A stretch of DNA of 64,000 nucleotides from RHKX01 sp041393495 (lineage in GTDB: Bacteria > Actinomycetota > Thermoleophilia > Solirubrobacterales > 70-9). Made by a program: the position numbers and the translations under genes. Positions 15,805-23,619 of the stretch are shown one piece after another. Below the pieces are notes generated by a model. The model was given only the letters and a program-made list of their open reading frames with translations, ran no database searches and was not told the DNA's origin. The first letter of the stretch is position 1; each line of letters starts with the position of its first letter. The stretch spans positions 47,021 through 111,020 of the forward strand of contig JAWKKA010000013.1 of assembly GCA_041393495.1 (NCBI GenBank), written 5' to 3'.

Positions 15805-17378
15805 GTGAGGCGTCCGTCAACCCGCCCGCGACCGCCGCGGTGCCGACGCCGATGCAGCGCGAGCGGGCGACGACGATCTTCGAGCGTTCGGTGCCGGGTC
15901 GGCGAGCCGCCGCGATCCCGGCCTCCGGCGTCCCCGGCGGCGACGTCCCGATCGATGAGTTGATCCCGCCCGCGCTGCTCCGCTCGCGGCCGGCAGGTCT
16001 GCCCGAGGTCTCCGAGCCGGAGATCGTCCGCCACTACACGCGCCTGTCGCGCCGCAACTTCGACCTCGACTCGGGGATCTACCCGCTCGGCTCGTGCACG
16101 ATGAAGCACAACCCGCGGCTGAACGAGCGCGTTGCCGCGCTGCCGGGGCACGCCCGCCTGCATCCCGCCCAGGCGCCGGCCCGCGCGCAGGGTGCGCTCG
16201 AGCTGATCTGGTCGCTGGAGCGGTCGCTGAGCGAGATCTGCGGGCTCCCGCACGTCAGCCTGCTGCCCTCGGCCGGCTCGCACGGCGAGCTCGCCGGGCT
16301 GCTTCTGACCCGCGCCTTTCACGCTGCCGGCGGCGAGGCCGAGCTGCGGACGCGGGTGCTGACGCCCGACACCGCCCACGGGACGAACCCGGCCTCGGTG
16401 ACGATGGCCGGCTACGAGGTCGTCAAGGTCGCCACCAACGACGAGGGTGGCGTCGACCTCGATGATCTCCGCGCCAAGACCGACGAGCGGGTCGCGTGCG
16501 TGATGCTGACCAACCCGAACACGCTCGGGCTGTTCGATCGCAACATCGCGGAGATCACCGGGATCGTTCGCGACGCCGGCGGGACGCTCTACTACGACGG
16601 CGCGAACCTGAACGCGATCATGGGCCATTCGCGGCCCGGCGACATGGGGTTCGACATCGTCCACGTCAACCTCCACAAGTCGTTCAGCCAGCCGCACGGC
16701 GGCGGCGGCCCCGGGGCCGGGCCGATCGCCGTCTCCGACCGGATCGAGCCTTACCTGCCGGTGCCACGGGTCGCGCGGGTCGAGTCGGGCGACGCCGGCA
16801 ATGGCGACGCCCCGGGGGCGCGGTTCGAGCTGCGCGGCGCCTCCGACCACCCGGAGACGATCGGGCGGCTGCGCGGCTTTCAGGGCAACTTCGGCGTCTT
16901 CGTGCGCTCCTACGCCTACATCCTCAGCCTCGGCGGCGACGGGCTCGCCGAGGCCTCCGAGACGGCGGTCCTCAATGCCAACTACCTGCTCGCGCGGATG
17001 CGCGAGGGACGGGCCGGTCGCTACCTGCCGATCGCCTTCGACCGGCGGCCGATGCACGAGTTCGTGCTCTCCGCCAGCCCGGCCGGGAAGGAGCTCGGGA
17101 TCAAGACCCTCGACATCGCCAAGCGCCTCCTCGACCACAACATGCACCCGCCGACCGTCTACTTCCCGCTGCTCGTCGACGAGGCGCTGATGATCGAGCC
17201 GACCGAGACCGAGACGCGCGAGTCCCTCGACGGCTTCGCTGACGCGGTCGAGTCGATCCTCGCCGAGGCCGAGGACGATCCCGAGATCGCCCGCCAGGCG
17301 CCCTACACGACCCCGGTCCGCCGGCTCGACGAGGCCGGCGCCGCCCGTAACCCGGTCGTCCGCCAGGACCTCGGCTGA
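15801..17378 (+). CDS. gcvPB: Glycine dehydrogenase (decarboxylating) subunit 2, GcvPB
   Basis: This 525-residue protein is the C-terminal, PLP-binding half of the P-protein. It has GSCTMKHNPRLNE near residue 95, DTAHGTNPASVTMAGYEV, YYDGANLNAIMGHSRPGDMGFD and the PLP-lysine motif HVNLHKSFSQPHGGGGPGAGP. The C-terminal part contains DIAKRLLDHNMHPPTVYFPL. It starts at a GTG overlapping the gcvPA stop. Downstream lies a hairpin (17489-17511) and then the convergent ligD-like gene, so it is the last gene of the glycine cleavage block. The L-protein (dihydrolipoyl dehydrogenase) is not encoded here. Confidence 0.96.
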   Translation: MSEASVNPPATAAVPTPMQRERATTIFERSVPGRRAAAIPASGVPGGDVPIDELIPPALLRSRPAGLPEVSEPEIVRHYTRLSRRNFDLDSGIYPLGSCTMKHNPRLNERVAALPGHARLHPAQAPARAQGALELIWSLERSLSEICGLPHVSLLPSAGSHGELAGLLLTRAFHAAGGEAELRTRVLTPDTAHGTNPASVTMAGYEVVKVATNDEGGVDLDDLRAKTDERVACVMLTNPNTLGLFDRNIAEITGIVRDAGGTLYYDGANLNAIMGHSRPGDMGFDIVHVNLHKSFSQPHGGGGPGAGPIAVSDRIEPYLPVPRVARVESGDAGNGDAPGARFELRGASDHPETIGRLRGFQGNFGVFVRSYAYILSLGGDGLAEASETAVLNANYLLARMREGRAGRYLPIAFDRRPMHEFVLSASPAGKELGIKTLDIAKRLLDHNMHPPTVYFPLLVDEALMIEPTETETRESLDGFADAVESILAEAEDDPEIARQAPYTTPVRRLDEAGAARNPVVRQDLG

Positions 17379-17488
17379 GCATCGCGTCCGGTCTGCCCTG
17401 CCGCATCGGAGCGGCGGCGACCGCTGAGCGCGCGCCCCCGCGGCGACGGCCGAACGCCGGGTGGGACCGCTGAACGCAGGCCCCCGGC

Positions 17489-17511
17489 GGCGACCACGCC
17501 CGGTGGTCGCC
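17489..17511. terminator. Hairpin between convergent gcvPB and ligD-like gene
   Basis: GGCGACCAC at 17489-17497 pairs perfectly with GTGGTCGCC at 17503-17511 around a 5-base loop, forming a 9-pair stem. Because it is symmetric and lies between two convergent genes it could act as a bidirectional terminator, although no T-tract follows on either side. Confidence 0.55.
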
Positions 17512-17556
17512 GACCCGCGGCTCGCCGCGCCGGCGGCGGCGAACGGCCTGGCTCCG

Positions 17557-18444
17557 CTAGGCGGGAAGCTCCTGGCGGAGCTCGAGGACCGGCGCGAACA
17601 GGTCGCCCTCGCGCTCGACGCGCGCCAGTACCTGTCCGGCGGTGAAGCGGAGTCCGTCGGGATCACCCGACGCGGCGGTCCGCTCGACCTCCCCCCAATG
17701 GAGTGGGGTCGAGACGGTCGGCTGCTCGCGGCCCCGCAGCGAGTAGGCCGCGACGGTCGTCTTGGTGCGGGTGTTCTGGCTCCAATCGACGAAGACCCTG
17801 CCGGCGCGCAGCGACTTCGTCATCTGCGCGGTGACGAGCTCCGGCTCGGATCGCTCGAGCGCCTGCGCCACCGCCCGCGCGTAGGGTTTCGTCGTCGCGT
17901 AGGTGAGGTCGTCGTTGAGCGGCACGTAGACCTGCATCCCCTTCGAGCCCGAGGTCTTCGGGAACGCCTCGAGCCCGAGCCCGGAGAACAGCGCGCGGAT
18001 CCGCAGGGCCACCGTGCAGCATTCGGCGATCGTCGCCGGAGCGCCGGGGTCGAGATCGAACGCGAGGACGGTCGGGCGGTCGATGTCGGCCGCTGTCGCG
18101 AGCGCGGGATGGAGCTCGATCGCGGCGAGCTGGGCGAGCCAGATCAGCGTCGGCAGGTCGTCGCAGACGGTGAACTCGATCCGACCGCCGCGGCCGCCGA
18201 TGTCGATCGGGACCGTCCGGACCCAGTCGGGACGGTGGCCGGGGCTGTTCTTCGCGAAGAAGTGCTTGCCCTCGACGCCGTCGGGGAAGCGGACGACGGT
18301 GAGCGGCCGGTCGTGGAGATGGGGGAGCAGCGCCGGCCCGATCCGCGCGTAGTAGTCGATCACCTCCCCCTTGGTGAAGCCGGCCTTCGGGTAGAGGACC
18401 TTGTCGAGGTTGGTGACCGACAGGCGCCGGCCGTCGATCTCTAC
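17557..18444 (-). CDS. LigD-type DNA polymerase/primase domain, stand-alone
   Basis: The product is the archaeo-eukaryotic-primase-like polymerase domain of LigD, used in non-homologous end joining with Ku. Features are VTNLDKVLYPKAGFTKGEVIDYY, HLHDRPLTVVRFPDGVEG, FDLDPGAP (catalytic aspartates), TSGSKGMQVYVPL and FVDWSQN. It carries no ligase or phosphoesterase domain. It is immediately downstream of ku. The start is unresolved: the frame has no ATG, GTG or TTG between the ku stop region and the conserved VEIDGRRLSVTNLDKV, so the left limit of translation given here (codon GTA at 18444) is only where homology begins. A CTG at 18423 or a -1 shift from ku are possibilities. Confidence 0.85.
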   Translation of the reverse strand, partial: VEIDGRRLSVTNLDKVLYPKAGFTKGEVIDYYARIGPALLPHLHDRPLTVVRFPDGVEGKHFFAKNSPGHRPDWVRTVPIDIGGRGGRIEFTVCDDLPTLIWLAQLAAIELHPALATAADIDRPTVLAFDLDPGAPATIAECCTVALRIRALFSGLGLEAFPKTSGSKGMQVYVPLNDDLTYATTKPYARAVAQALERSEPELVTAQMTKSLRAGRVFVDWSQNTRTKTTVAAYSLRGREQPTVSTPLHWGEVERTAASGDPDGLRFTAGQVLARVEREGDLFAPVLELRQELPA

Positions 18445-19349
18445 TTCGCGGCCTTCGCCCGTGACTTGCTCTTCGCCTTGGTCGCCGGTCTGGTCGCCGT
18501 CGTCTTCCGCGCCTTCGCCCGCCCCGGCTTCGTCGCGCGCTTCGCGCCGCCGCCCAGCTCCTCGCCCCTGATTGCGGCCAGTGATTCCTCCAGGGCCGCC
18601 ATCAGGTCGGGCGCCTTCGTCGGCTTCGGCGCCTCCGGCTCGGCGGCGAGGACGTCTTCGCCGGCCGCCTTGCGCTCGATCATCCCCAGCAGCTCGGCGC
18701 GGTACTCGTCCTCGTAGGCGGACGGGTCGAAGTCCTTCGCGAGGGACTCGATCAGCTGCTTGGCCATCGCGATCTCCTGCTTGCGCGGCGGCGTCTCCGG
18801 CTCCTCGCCGAGCAGCCCCTCGAGCTGGGAGGGGGGGACGACCTCGTCGGCGAACCGCATCGTCGCCAGGGTCAGAACGCCCTCCGAGGCGCGGATCGCG
18901 CAGAGGCTCTCGCGGTTGCGGAGCACGAATCGGGCGATCGCGACCTTGCGTTGCTCGCTCATCGCCTGCGCGAGCAGCGCGTAGGCGCGCTCGGCGCCCG
19001 CAGCCGGGCCGAGGTAGTAGGGCTGGTTGAAGTAGATCGGGTCGATCTGGTCGAGGTCGACGAAGTCCTCGATCTCGATCGCCTTCGAACGCTTCGGGTC
19101 GAGCGATTCGAGCTCCTCGCGCGAGAGCACGACGTACCGGTCCGGGGAGATCTCGTAGCCCTTGACGAGGTCCTCGTAGGCGACCTCTTCCTCGTCGGCC
19201 TCGGCGACGCGCTTGTGGCGGACGCGGGAGCCGTCCTTCGCGCGCAGCTCCCGAAACCGGATCGTCTTGCTCGAGACGGCCGAGTAGAGCTTCACGGGCA
19301 CGTTCAGCAGCCCGAAGCTGATCGTCCCTGTCCAGATCGCGCGCGGCAT
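18441..19349 (-). CDS. ku: Non-homologous end joining protein Ku
   Basis: Bacterial Ku binds double-strand DNA ends and recruits LigD. The 302-residue protein starts MPRAIWTGTISFGLLNVPVKLY, the family hallmark, and includes VAYEDLVKGYEISPDRYVVL, IDPIYFNQPYYLGP and the C-terminal LMAALEESLAA followed by a lysine/arginine/alanine-rich tail of about 45 residues, typical of actinobacterial Ku. A minus-strand TATCGT box at 19371-19366 lies 16 bases before the ATG. The stop TAG lies inside the start region of the ligD-like gene, so the two are transcribed together. Confidence 0.96.
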   Translation of the reverse strand: MPRAIWTGTISFGLLNVPVKLYSAVSSKTIRFRELRAKDGSRVRHKRVAEADEEEVAYEDLVKGYEISPDRYVVLSREELESLDPKRSKAIEIEDFVDLDQIDPIYFNQPYYLGPAAGAERAYALLAQAMSEQRKVAIARFVLRNRESLCAIRASEGVLTLATMRFADEVVPPSQLEGLLGEEPETPPRKQEIAMAKQLIESLAKDFDPSAYEDEYRAELLGMIERKAAGEDVLAAEPEAPKPTKAPDLMAALEESLAAIRGEELGGGAKRATKPGRAKARKTTATRPATKAKSKSRAKAAK

Positions 19350-19460
19350 GGATCCCAGTGTTTCGACGATACCGCGCTGCCTCCGCTTCCGGCCCCGCGA
19401 TCGGGCGTGATCTTGCGCTGCGGCGGTCGCTCCTTCGTCGTTGCCCGGCGGCGGAGAGCT

Positions 19461-19502
19461 GTCGCAACCGGGCGGCCGAGATGTCGCAACCGGGCGGCCG
19501 AG
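19461..19502. repeat. 22-base tandem repeat between ku and trpS
   Basis: GTCGCAACCGGGCGGCCGAG occurs at 19461-19480 and again, after AT, at 19483-19502, giving a 22-base period. It sits between the divergent promoters of ku and trpS. Confidence 0.8.
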
Positions 19503-19513
19503 CGCCGGCGCAA

Positions 19514-19566
19514 CCGCGGTGGCGGGGATTTCCGCGTCGATGAGTGGAGAAAGTCCGCCACCGCGG
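19514..19566. repeat. Palindromic repeat, copy A of a 45-base dispersed element
   Basis: CCGCGGTGGCGG at 19514-19525 is the exact inverted complement of CCGCCACCGCGG at 19555-19566. The inner 45 bases (19518-19562) share length, arms (GGTGGCGG / CCGCCACC) and inner ATTTCC and GAAA blocks with the element at 63291-63335. On the plus strand both copies can be read in the same frame as a similar peptide (VAGISASMSGESPPP here). It lies about 50 bases before the trpS start. Confidence 0.65.
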
Positions 19567-19617
19567 GGAGGGCCGGATTCATCCGCCCCCCGCGGGGAGA
19601 GGCTAGATTCCCCGCCC

Positions 19618-20667
19618 GTGAGCCCGGGACCACAGAGCCGTCGGATCTTCAGCGGGATCCAGCCGACCGGCCGCAAGCACCTCGGCAACTACATCGGCGC
19701 GATCCGCCAGTACGTCGCCGGGCAGGAGAGCGCCGCCTCGCCCGATGCGGCGATCTACTGCATCGTCGACCTGCACGCCACGACCCTGGCGTACGACCCG
19801 GCCGAGCTTCGCGAGCGGCTCTACGACACCACCGCGATCCTCCTCGCCGCCGGCCTCGACCCGGATCGCTGCGTCCTGTTCCGGCAGGGAGACGTCCGCG
19901 AGCACACCGAGCTGACCTGGCTGCTCGGCGCGGTGACGGCCTGGGGTGACCTGAACCGGATGCACCAGTGGAAGACGAAGCGCGAGCAGGCCGAGAGCCA
20001 GGCCGGGGCGTTCGTCTCCGCGAACCTGTTCAACTACCCGATCCTGATGGCAGCCGACGTCCTCGCCTACCGGGCGACCGAGGTCCCCGTCGGCGACGAC
20101 CAGCGCCAGCACGTCGAGTTGATGCGGGAGGTCGCGCGGCGCTTCAACGAGCGGTTCGGCGAGACCCTCGTCGAGCCCGAGCACCGGATCCCCGCGGTCG
20201 GCGCCCGGATCATGGACCTCCAGGACCCGACCGCGAAGATGTCGACGACGAGCGGGAGCGAGGCCGGCCGGGTCTACGTCCTCGACGAGCCCGACAGCGT
20301 CCGCAAGAAGTTCCGGAGCGCCGTCACCGACTCCGGCCGCGAGGTCCGGCGCGCCGGACCGGAGGGCGGCAAGGACGGGATCGAGAACCTGATCGAGATC
20401 CTCTGCGTCGTGCGGGACCTCGAGCCCGAGCGGGTCGAGGCCGAGTTCGAGGGCTGCGGCTACGGCGACTTCAAGGCCGCGGTGGGCGACGCCGTGGCCG
20501 AGTTCCTCGCACCGGTACGCGAGCGGTACGCGTCGCTCCGCGACGAGGAGGCCGAGCTCGAGCGCGTCCTCGCCCGCGGAGCGGAGAGGGCCCGCGCGCT
20601 GTGCGGCCCCGTCCTCGCCGACGCTCGCGCGGCGATGGGCGTAGCCGAGCCCCCGCATCGCTCGTAG
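19618..20667 (+). CDS. trpS: Tryptophan--tRNA ligase TrpS
   Basis: TrpS charges tRNA-Trp. The 349-residue class I synthetase has FSGIQPTGRKHLGNYIGAI (HIGH-like motif), DLHATTLAYDP, HQWKTKREQAES, YPILMAADVLAY, VGDDQRQHVEL and the second signature AKMSTTSGS, a KMST variant of KMSKS. GTG 19618 is eight bases after a TAGATT box at 19604-19609 with no Shine-Dalgarno, so the mRNA is probably leaderless; the open frame upstream to 19441 runs through repeats. No T-box is seen. It is followed by scpA after 65 bases. Confidence 0.96.
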   Translation: MSPGPQSRRIFSGIQPTGRKHLGNYIGAIRQYVAGQESAASPDAAIYCIVDLHATTLAYDPAELRERLYDTTAILLAAGLDPDRCVLFRQGDVREHTELTWLLGAVTAWGDLNRMHQWKTKREQAESQAGAFVSANLFNYPILMAADVLAYRATEVPVGDDQRQHVELMREVARRFNERFGETLVEPEHRIPAVGARIMDLQDPTAKMSTTSGSEAGRVYVLDEPDSVRKKFRSAVTDSGREVRRAGPEGGKDGIENLIEILCVVRDLEPERVEAEFEGCGYGDFKAAVGDAVAEFLAPVRERYASLRDEEAELERVLARGAERARALCGPVLADARAAMGVAEPPHRS

Positions 20668-20732
20668 CCACGGGCCGGGTCGCGATCAGCGGCCCGCTGC
20701 GACCGACCGGTGGCGCGCCTAATCTTCCGTTC

Positions 20733-21521
20733 GTGCGCACCACCGACCTCGAGCTCGACCTCGACGTCTTCGCCGGGCCGTTCGACCTGCTGCTCGCGGT
20801 CGTCCTGCGCGAGGAGATCAGCCTGCTCGAGGTCGAGCTCGGCGCGATCGTCATCGCCTACATCGAGCACCTCGATGAGGAGGGCGAGCTCGACCTCGAG
20901 GCGGCGACCGAGTTCCTCGTCCTGATCGCGGCGCTGCTCGAGCTCAAGTCGCGGTTGATGCTCCCCGCCGAGGAGGAGCCGGAGCTCGACCTCGGGCCGG
21001 AGGAGGCGGCGGACGAGCTGCTCGCGCGGATGCTCGAGTACCGCCGATACAGGGATGCCGGCGCCGAGCTGAGCCACCGCTTCGCCCGCGAGTCGCCCTA
21101 CCTGTACCGGTCGGCGCCGCTGCCGGTCGAGCTGCGGCGGGTCTCGCTCGAGGCCTCGCGGCAGGCCTACGATCCCGAGCGGCTCGGGCTTGCGCTCGGC
21201 GATCTGCTGACCCCGCCGCCGGTCCCCGATACGAGCCACATCCGCCCGACCGTCTCGCTCGAGCGGCGGGTCGAGGTGCTCCGCGACCTGCTCGGCCGAG
21301 CCGCCCGGATCGACTTCGATGAGGCGTTCGGGCGCGAGGACCGGCTCACCCAGGCGGTCACGATCTTCGCCCTCCTCGAGCTGCACAAGAAGGGGGAGGC
21401 GACCTGGGAGCAGGAGCGGAACTTCGGGCCGATCGTGGTCAGCGGGAAGCAACGCGCAGGGCGGGAGGAGCCGGGCGGCGGAGCCGTGGTCGCGGCCGGG
21501 ATCGGGGGGCCGAGACGGTGA
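20733..21521 (+). CDS. scpA: Segregation and condensation protein A (kleisin) ScpA
   Basis: ScpA is the kleisin that bridges the SMC heads. From GTG 20733 it has 262 residues and begins with the family pattern LDVFAGPFDLLLAVVLREEISLLEVEL, then ATEFLVLIAALLELKSRLMLP, and ends with a winged-helix region VTIFALLELHKKGEATWEQ. A TAATCT box (20720-20725) lies seven bases before the GTG and no ribosome site is visible. The C-terminal tail of about 25 residues is Gly-rich and overlaps scpB by GTGA. Its expected partner SMC, encoded near 57.5 kb, lacks a hinge. Confidence 0.93.
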   Translation: MRTTDLELDLDVFAGPFDLLLAVVLREEISLLEVELGAIVIAYIEHLDEEGELDLEAATEFLVLIAALLELKSRLMLPAEEEPELDLGPEEAADELLARMLEYRRYRDAGAELSHRFARESPYLYRSAPLPVELRRVSLEASRQAYDPERLGLALGDLLTPPPVPDTSHIRPTVSLERRVEVLRDLLGRAARIDFDEAFGREDRLTQAVTIFALLELHKKGEATWEQERNFGPIVVSGKQRAGREEPGGGAVVAAGIGGPRR

Positions 21522-22108
21522 GCGGGGGCGGCAGTGCTCCGGAGCTGGCGCGGACCGTCGAGGCGCTGCTCTTCCTGTCGCCCGATCCGGTCGGGGTGGG
21601 CGAGTTGATCGACGCCTGCGAGGTCGGCGAGGTCCAGATCCGCAACGCGCTCGACCTGCTCGCCGAGGAGCTCGCTCCGGGACGGCGCGGGATCGTCCTC
21701 CGCGAGGTCGCGGGTGGCTACACGCTCGCGACCGATCCGATGGCCGAGCGGTCCGCGCGCCGGCTCCTCGCCCGGCCGAAGACGCCGCCGCTCACCGCAG
21801 CCCAGGCCGAGACCCTGGCGATCGTCGCCTACCTGCAGCCGGTCTCGCGCCCCGAGATCGCCCGGATCCGCGGCGTCAGCTCCGAGTCCGGCGTCCAGAC
21901 CCTGAGCGAGCGCGGCCTGATCGAGGAGGCGGGCCGGTCCCGGTTCGGGGCGGTCCTGTACCGGACGACGGAGCTGTTCGAGCGCCTGTTCGGCCTCAAC
22001 GGGCTCGAGGACCTGCCCGACGTCTCGAGGTTCGATCCGACCCCCGAGGACGCGGCCGAGCTCCGCGAGCGGCTGCTCGCGGCCGGCGAGCAGCGCGCCG
22101 CTCCTTGA
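21518..22108 (+). CDS. scpB: Segregation and condensation protein B ScpB
   Basis: ScpB is the kleisin-associated (KITE) winged-helix protein of the SMC-ScpAB complex. The 196-residue sequence shows ARTVEALLFLSPDPVGVGELI, VLREVAGGYTLATDP, the central PPLTAAQAETLAIVAYLQPVSRPEIARIRGVSS, LSERGLIEEAGR and YRTTELFERLFGL, all characteristic. The GTG start overlaps the scpA stop and the gene ends in a TTGA overlap with the next gene, so scpA, scpB and the ACT protein are translationally linked. Confidence 0.95.
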   Translation: MSGGGSAPELARTVEALLFLSPDPVGVGELIDACEVGEVQIRNALDLLAEELAPGRRGIVLREVAGGYTLATDPMAERSARRLLARPKTPPLTAAQAETLAIVAYLQPVSRPEIARIRGVSSESGVQTLSERGLIEEAGRSRFGAVLYRTTELFERLFGLNGLEDLPDVSRFDPTPEDAAELRERLLAAGEQRAAP

Positions 22109-22509
22109 GCGGCCACGACCTCACGCTGCTCCCCGGCGAGCTGGCGATCGTCAGGCTGCCGCCCGGCGCCGACGCGCGGGCCTGGGCCCGATCGGGCCCG
22201 GCCGGCCTGCTCTCGGTGACCGAGTCCGCGACGGAGACCTCGGTCGTCTGCGATCGGGCTGCGGCGCCCGCCGGCGCCGAGGTCTCGGGCCCGTGGCGCG
22301 TGCTCGTGGTCGCCGGCCCGCTCGACCACGCGCTGACCGGCGTCCTCGCCGCGATCGCCGGCCCGCTCGCCGGGTCCGACATTCCGATCTTCGCGGTCTC
22401 GACGTTCGACACCGACTACGTGCTCGTTCCGGCCGGCCGGGTCGCCGACGCGGTCGCGACGCTGCGCGGGGCCGGCCACCACGTCGCGACCTCCCGGTTC
22501 GGGGCCTGA
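22105..22509 (+). CDS. ACT-domain-like protein (CASTOR/ACT type)
   Basis: This 134-residue protein begins at TTG 22105, which overlaps the scpB stop. It contains LTLLPGELAIVRLPPGAD and the conserved PWRVLVVAGPLDHALTGVLAAIAGPLAGSDIPIFAVSTFDTDYVLV stretch known from small ACT-domain proteins of unknown role found across bacteria. ACT folds usually bind amino acids. Its place directly before rluB and the aromatic amino acid genes makes an amino-acid-sensing role conceivable, but this is inference. No catalytic domain is present. Confidence 0.75.
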   Translation: MSGHDLTLLPGELAIVRLPPGADARAWARSGPAGLLSVTESATETSVVCDRAAAPAGAEVSGPWRVLVVAGPLDHALTGVLAAIAGPLAGSDIPIFAVSTFDTDYVLVPAGRVADAVATLRGAGHHVATSRFGA

Positions 22510-22510
22510 G

Positions 22511-23206
22511 ATGCGGCTCGCAAAGTACCTCGCCCACTGCGGGGTGGCCTCGCGCCGAGCCGCCGAACGGCTCGTCGCGGCCGGCCGGGTGACCGTCGGT
22601 GGCGTGGTCGTGACGGACCCCGCGCGCGACGTCGGGGCCGCGAGCGGCGTCGCGGTCGATGGTCGCGAGGTGCTGCCGGAGCCGCACGAGACCTGGATGC
22701 TCAACAAGCCCCTCGACGTCACCTCGACCGCGTCGGAGCCGGGGCGTCGCCGCGCCGTCACCGACCTCGTCGCGAGCGAGCGCCGCCTCTATCCGGTCGG
22801 GCGGCTCGATGCCGACTCGACGGGGCTGATCCTGCTGACCAACGACGGCGAGCTCGCCAACCGGCTCACCCATCCCCGCTACGGGATCGCGAAGGCCTAC
22901 CGGGCGACGCTGCGACGGCCGATTGCCGACCGCGACCTCGAGCGGCTGCGGCGCGGCGTCACCCTCGACGACGGCCCGACGGCGCCGGCCGAGGCCCGGC
23001 GCCGCGGCCGGCGCGAGGTCGAGATCACGATCCGCGAGGGCCGTAACCGACAGGTGCGGAGAATGCTCGAGCGGGTCGGCAACGAGGTCGTTGCCCTCGA
23101 GCGCGTCCGGTTCGGCCCGCTCGCGCTCGGCGACCTGCCACGCGGTCGCTCGCGGCGGCTCGCGCGCTCGGAGCTGAAGCGGCTCTGGAAGGATGCTGGG
23201 CGATGA
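22511..23206 (+). CDS. rluB: Ribosomal large subunit pseudouridine synthase (RluB/RsuA family)
   Basis: The enzyme isomerises a specific uridine in rRNA. The 231-residue protein has an N-terminal S4 RNA-binding domain (RLAKYLAHCGVASRRAAERLVAAGRVTVGG) and the catalytic domain with LNKPLDVTSTA, GRLDADSTGLILLTNDGEL (catalytic Asp), YRATLRRPI and EGRNRQVRRMLERVGN. Length fits RluB in its shorter actinobacterial form; RsuA or RluE specificity cannot be excluded from sequence alone. It is placed between the ACT protein and aroH, with an ATGA overlap at its end. scpA-scpB-rluB order is common in Gram-positive bacteria. Confidence 0.92.
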   Translation: MRLAKYLAHCGVASRRAAERLVAAGRVTVGGVVVTDPARDVGAASGVAVDGREVLPEPHETWMLNKPLDVTSTASEPGRRRAVTDLVASERRLYPVGRLDADSTGLILLTNDGELANRLTHPRYGIAKAYRATLRRPIADRDLERLRRGVTLDDGPTAPAEARRRGRREVEITIREGRNRQVRRMLERVGNEVVALERVRFGPLALGDLPRGRSRRLARSELKRLWKDAGR

Positions 23207-23613
23207 ACGGTGCCGGCGACGTAACGGGCCCGGCCGCCGCGACCGGCGAGCGGATCTTCGCGCTGCGCGGCGCGGCGCAGGCGGCCGCGAACGACCGCGA
23301 CGCGATCCTCGCCGCGACCGACGAGCTGCTTCGCGAGCTGATCTGGCGCAACGATCTCGCGGCCGAGCGGATGGTGAGCTGCATCTTCACCTGCACCGAC
23401 GACCTCGATGCCGAGTTCCCGGCGGTGGCGGCGCGCAACCTCGGCCTCGACGCGGTGCCGCTGCTCTGCGCTCGCGAGATCGCGGTTCCGGGCGCGATGG
23501 AGCGGGTGATCAGGACGATGCTCCACTACTACGCGCCCGCCGACCACCGGCCCGCCCACGTCTACCTCGGCGCCGCGGCGGCGCTTCGCTGCGACCTCGA
23601 CTCCGCCCAGTGA
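23203..23613 (+). CDS. aroH: Chorismate mutase, AroH class
   Basis: This enzyme converts chorismate to prephenate at the branch to tyrosine and phenylalanine. The 136-residue sequence aligns with the monofunctional trimeric AroH fold: FALRGAAQAAANDRDAI at the start, SCIFTCTDDLDAEFPAVAAR in the middle, LLCAREIAVPGAMERVIRTMLHY with the active-site Cys and Arg, and HVYLGAAAALRCDL at the end. It starts with an ATGA overlap on rluB. It precedes an aminotransferase and the aroF operon, giving a complete local route toward tyrosine. Confidence 0.93.
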   Translation: MNGAGDVTGPAAATGERIFALRGAAQAAANDRDAILAATDELLRELIWRNDLAAERMVSCIFTCTDDLDAEFPAVAARNLGLDAVPLLCAREIAVPGAMERVIRTMLHYYAPADHRPAHVYLGAAAALRCDLDSAQ

Positions 23614-23619
23614 CCTGAG

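Noticed and set aside
18445..19467. Upstream extension of the LigD polymerase frame through ku
   Set aside because: The translated extension is Arg/Gly-rich without domains and lies antiphase to the well-conserved Ku protein, so it is shadow; only the start problem is kept as a finding.
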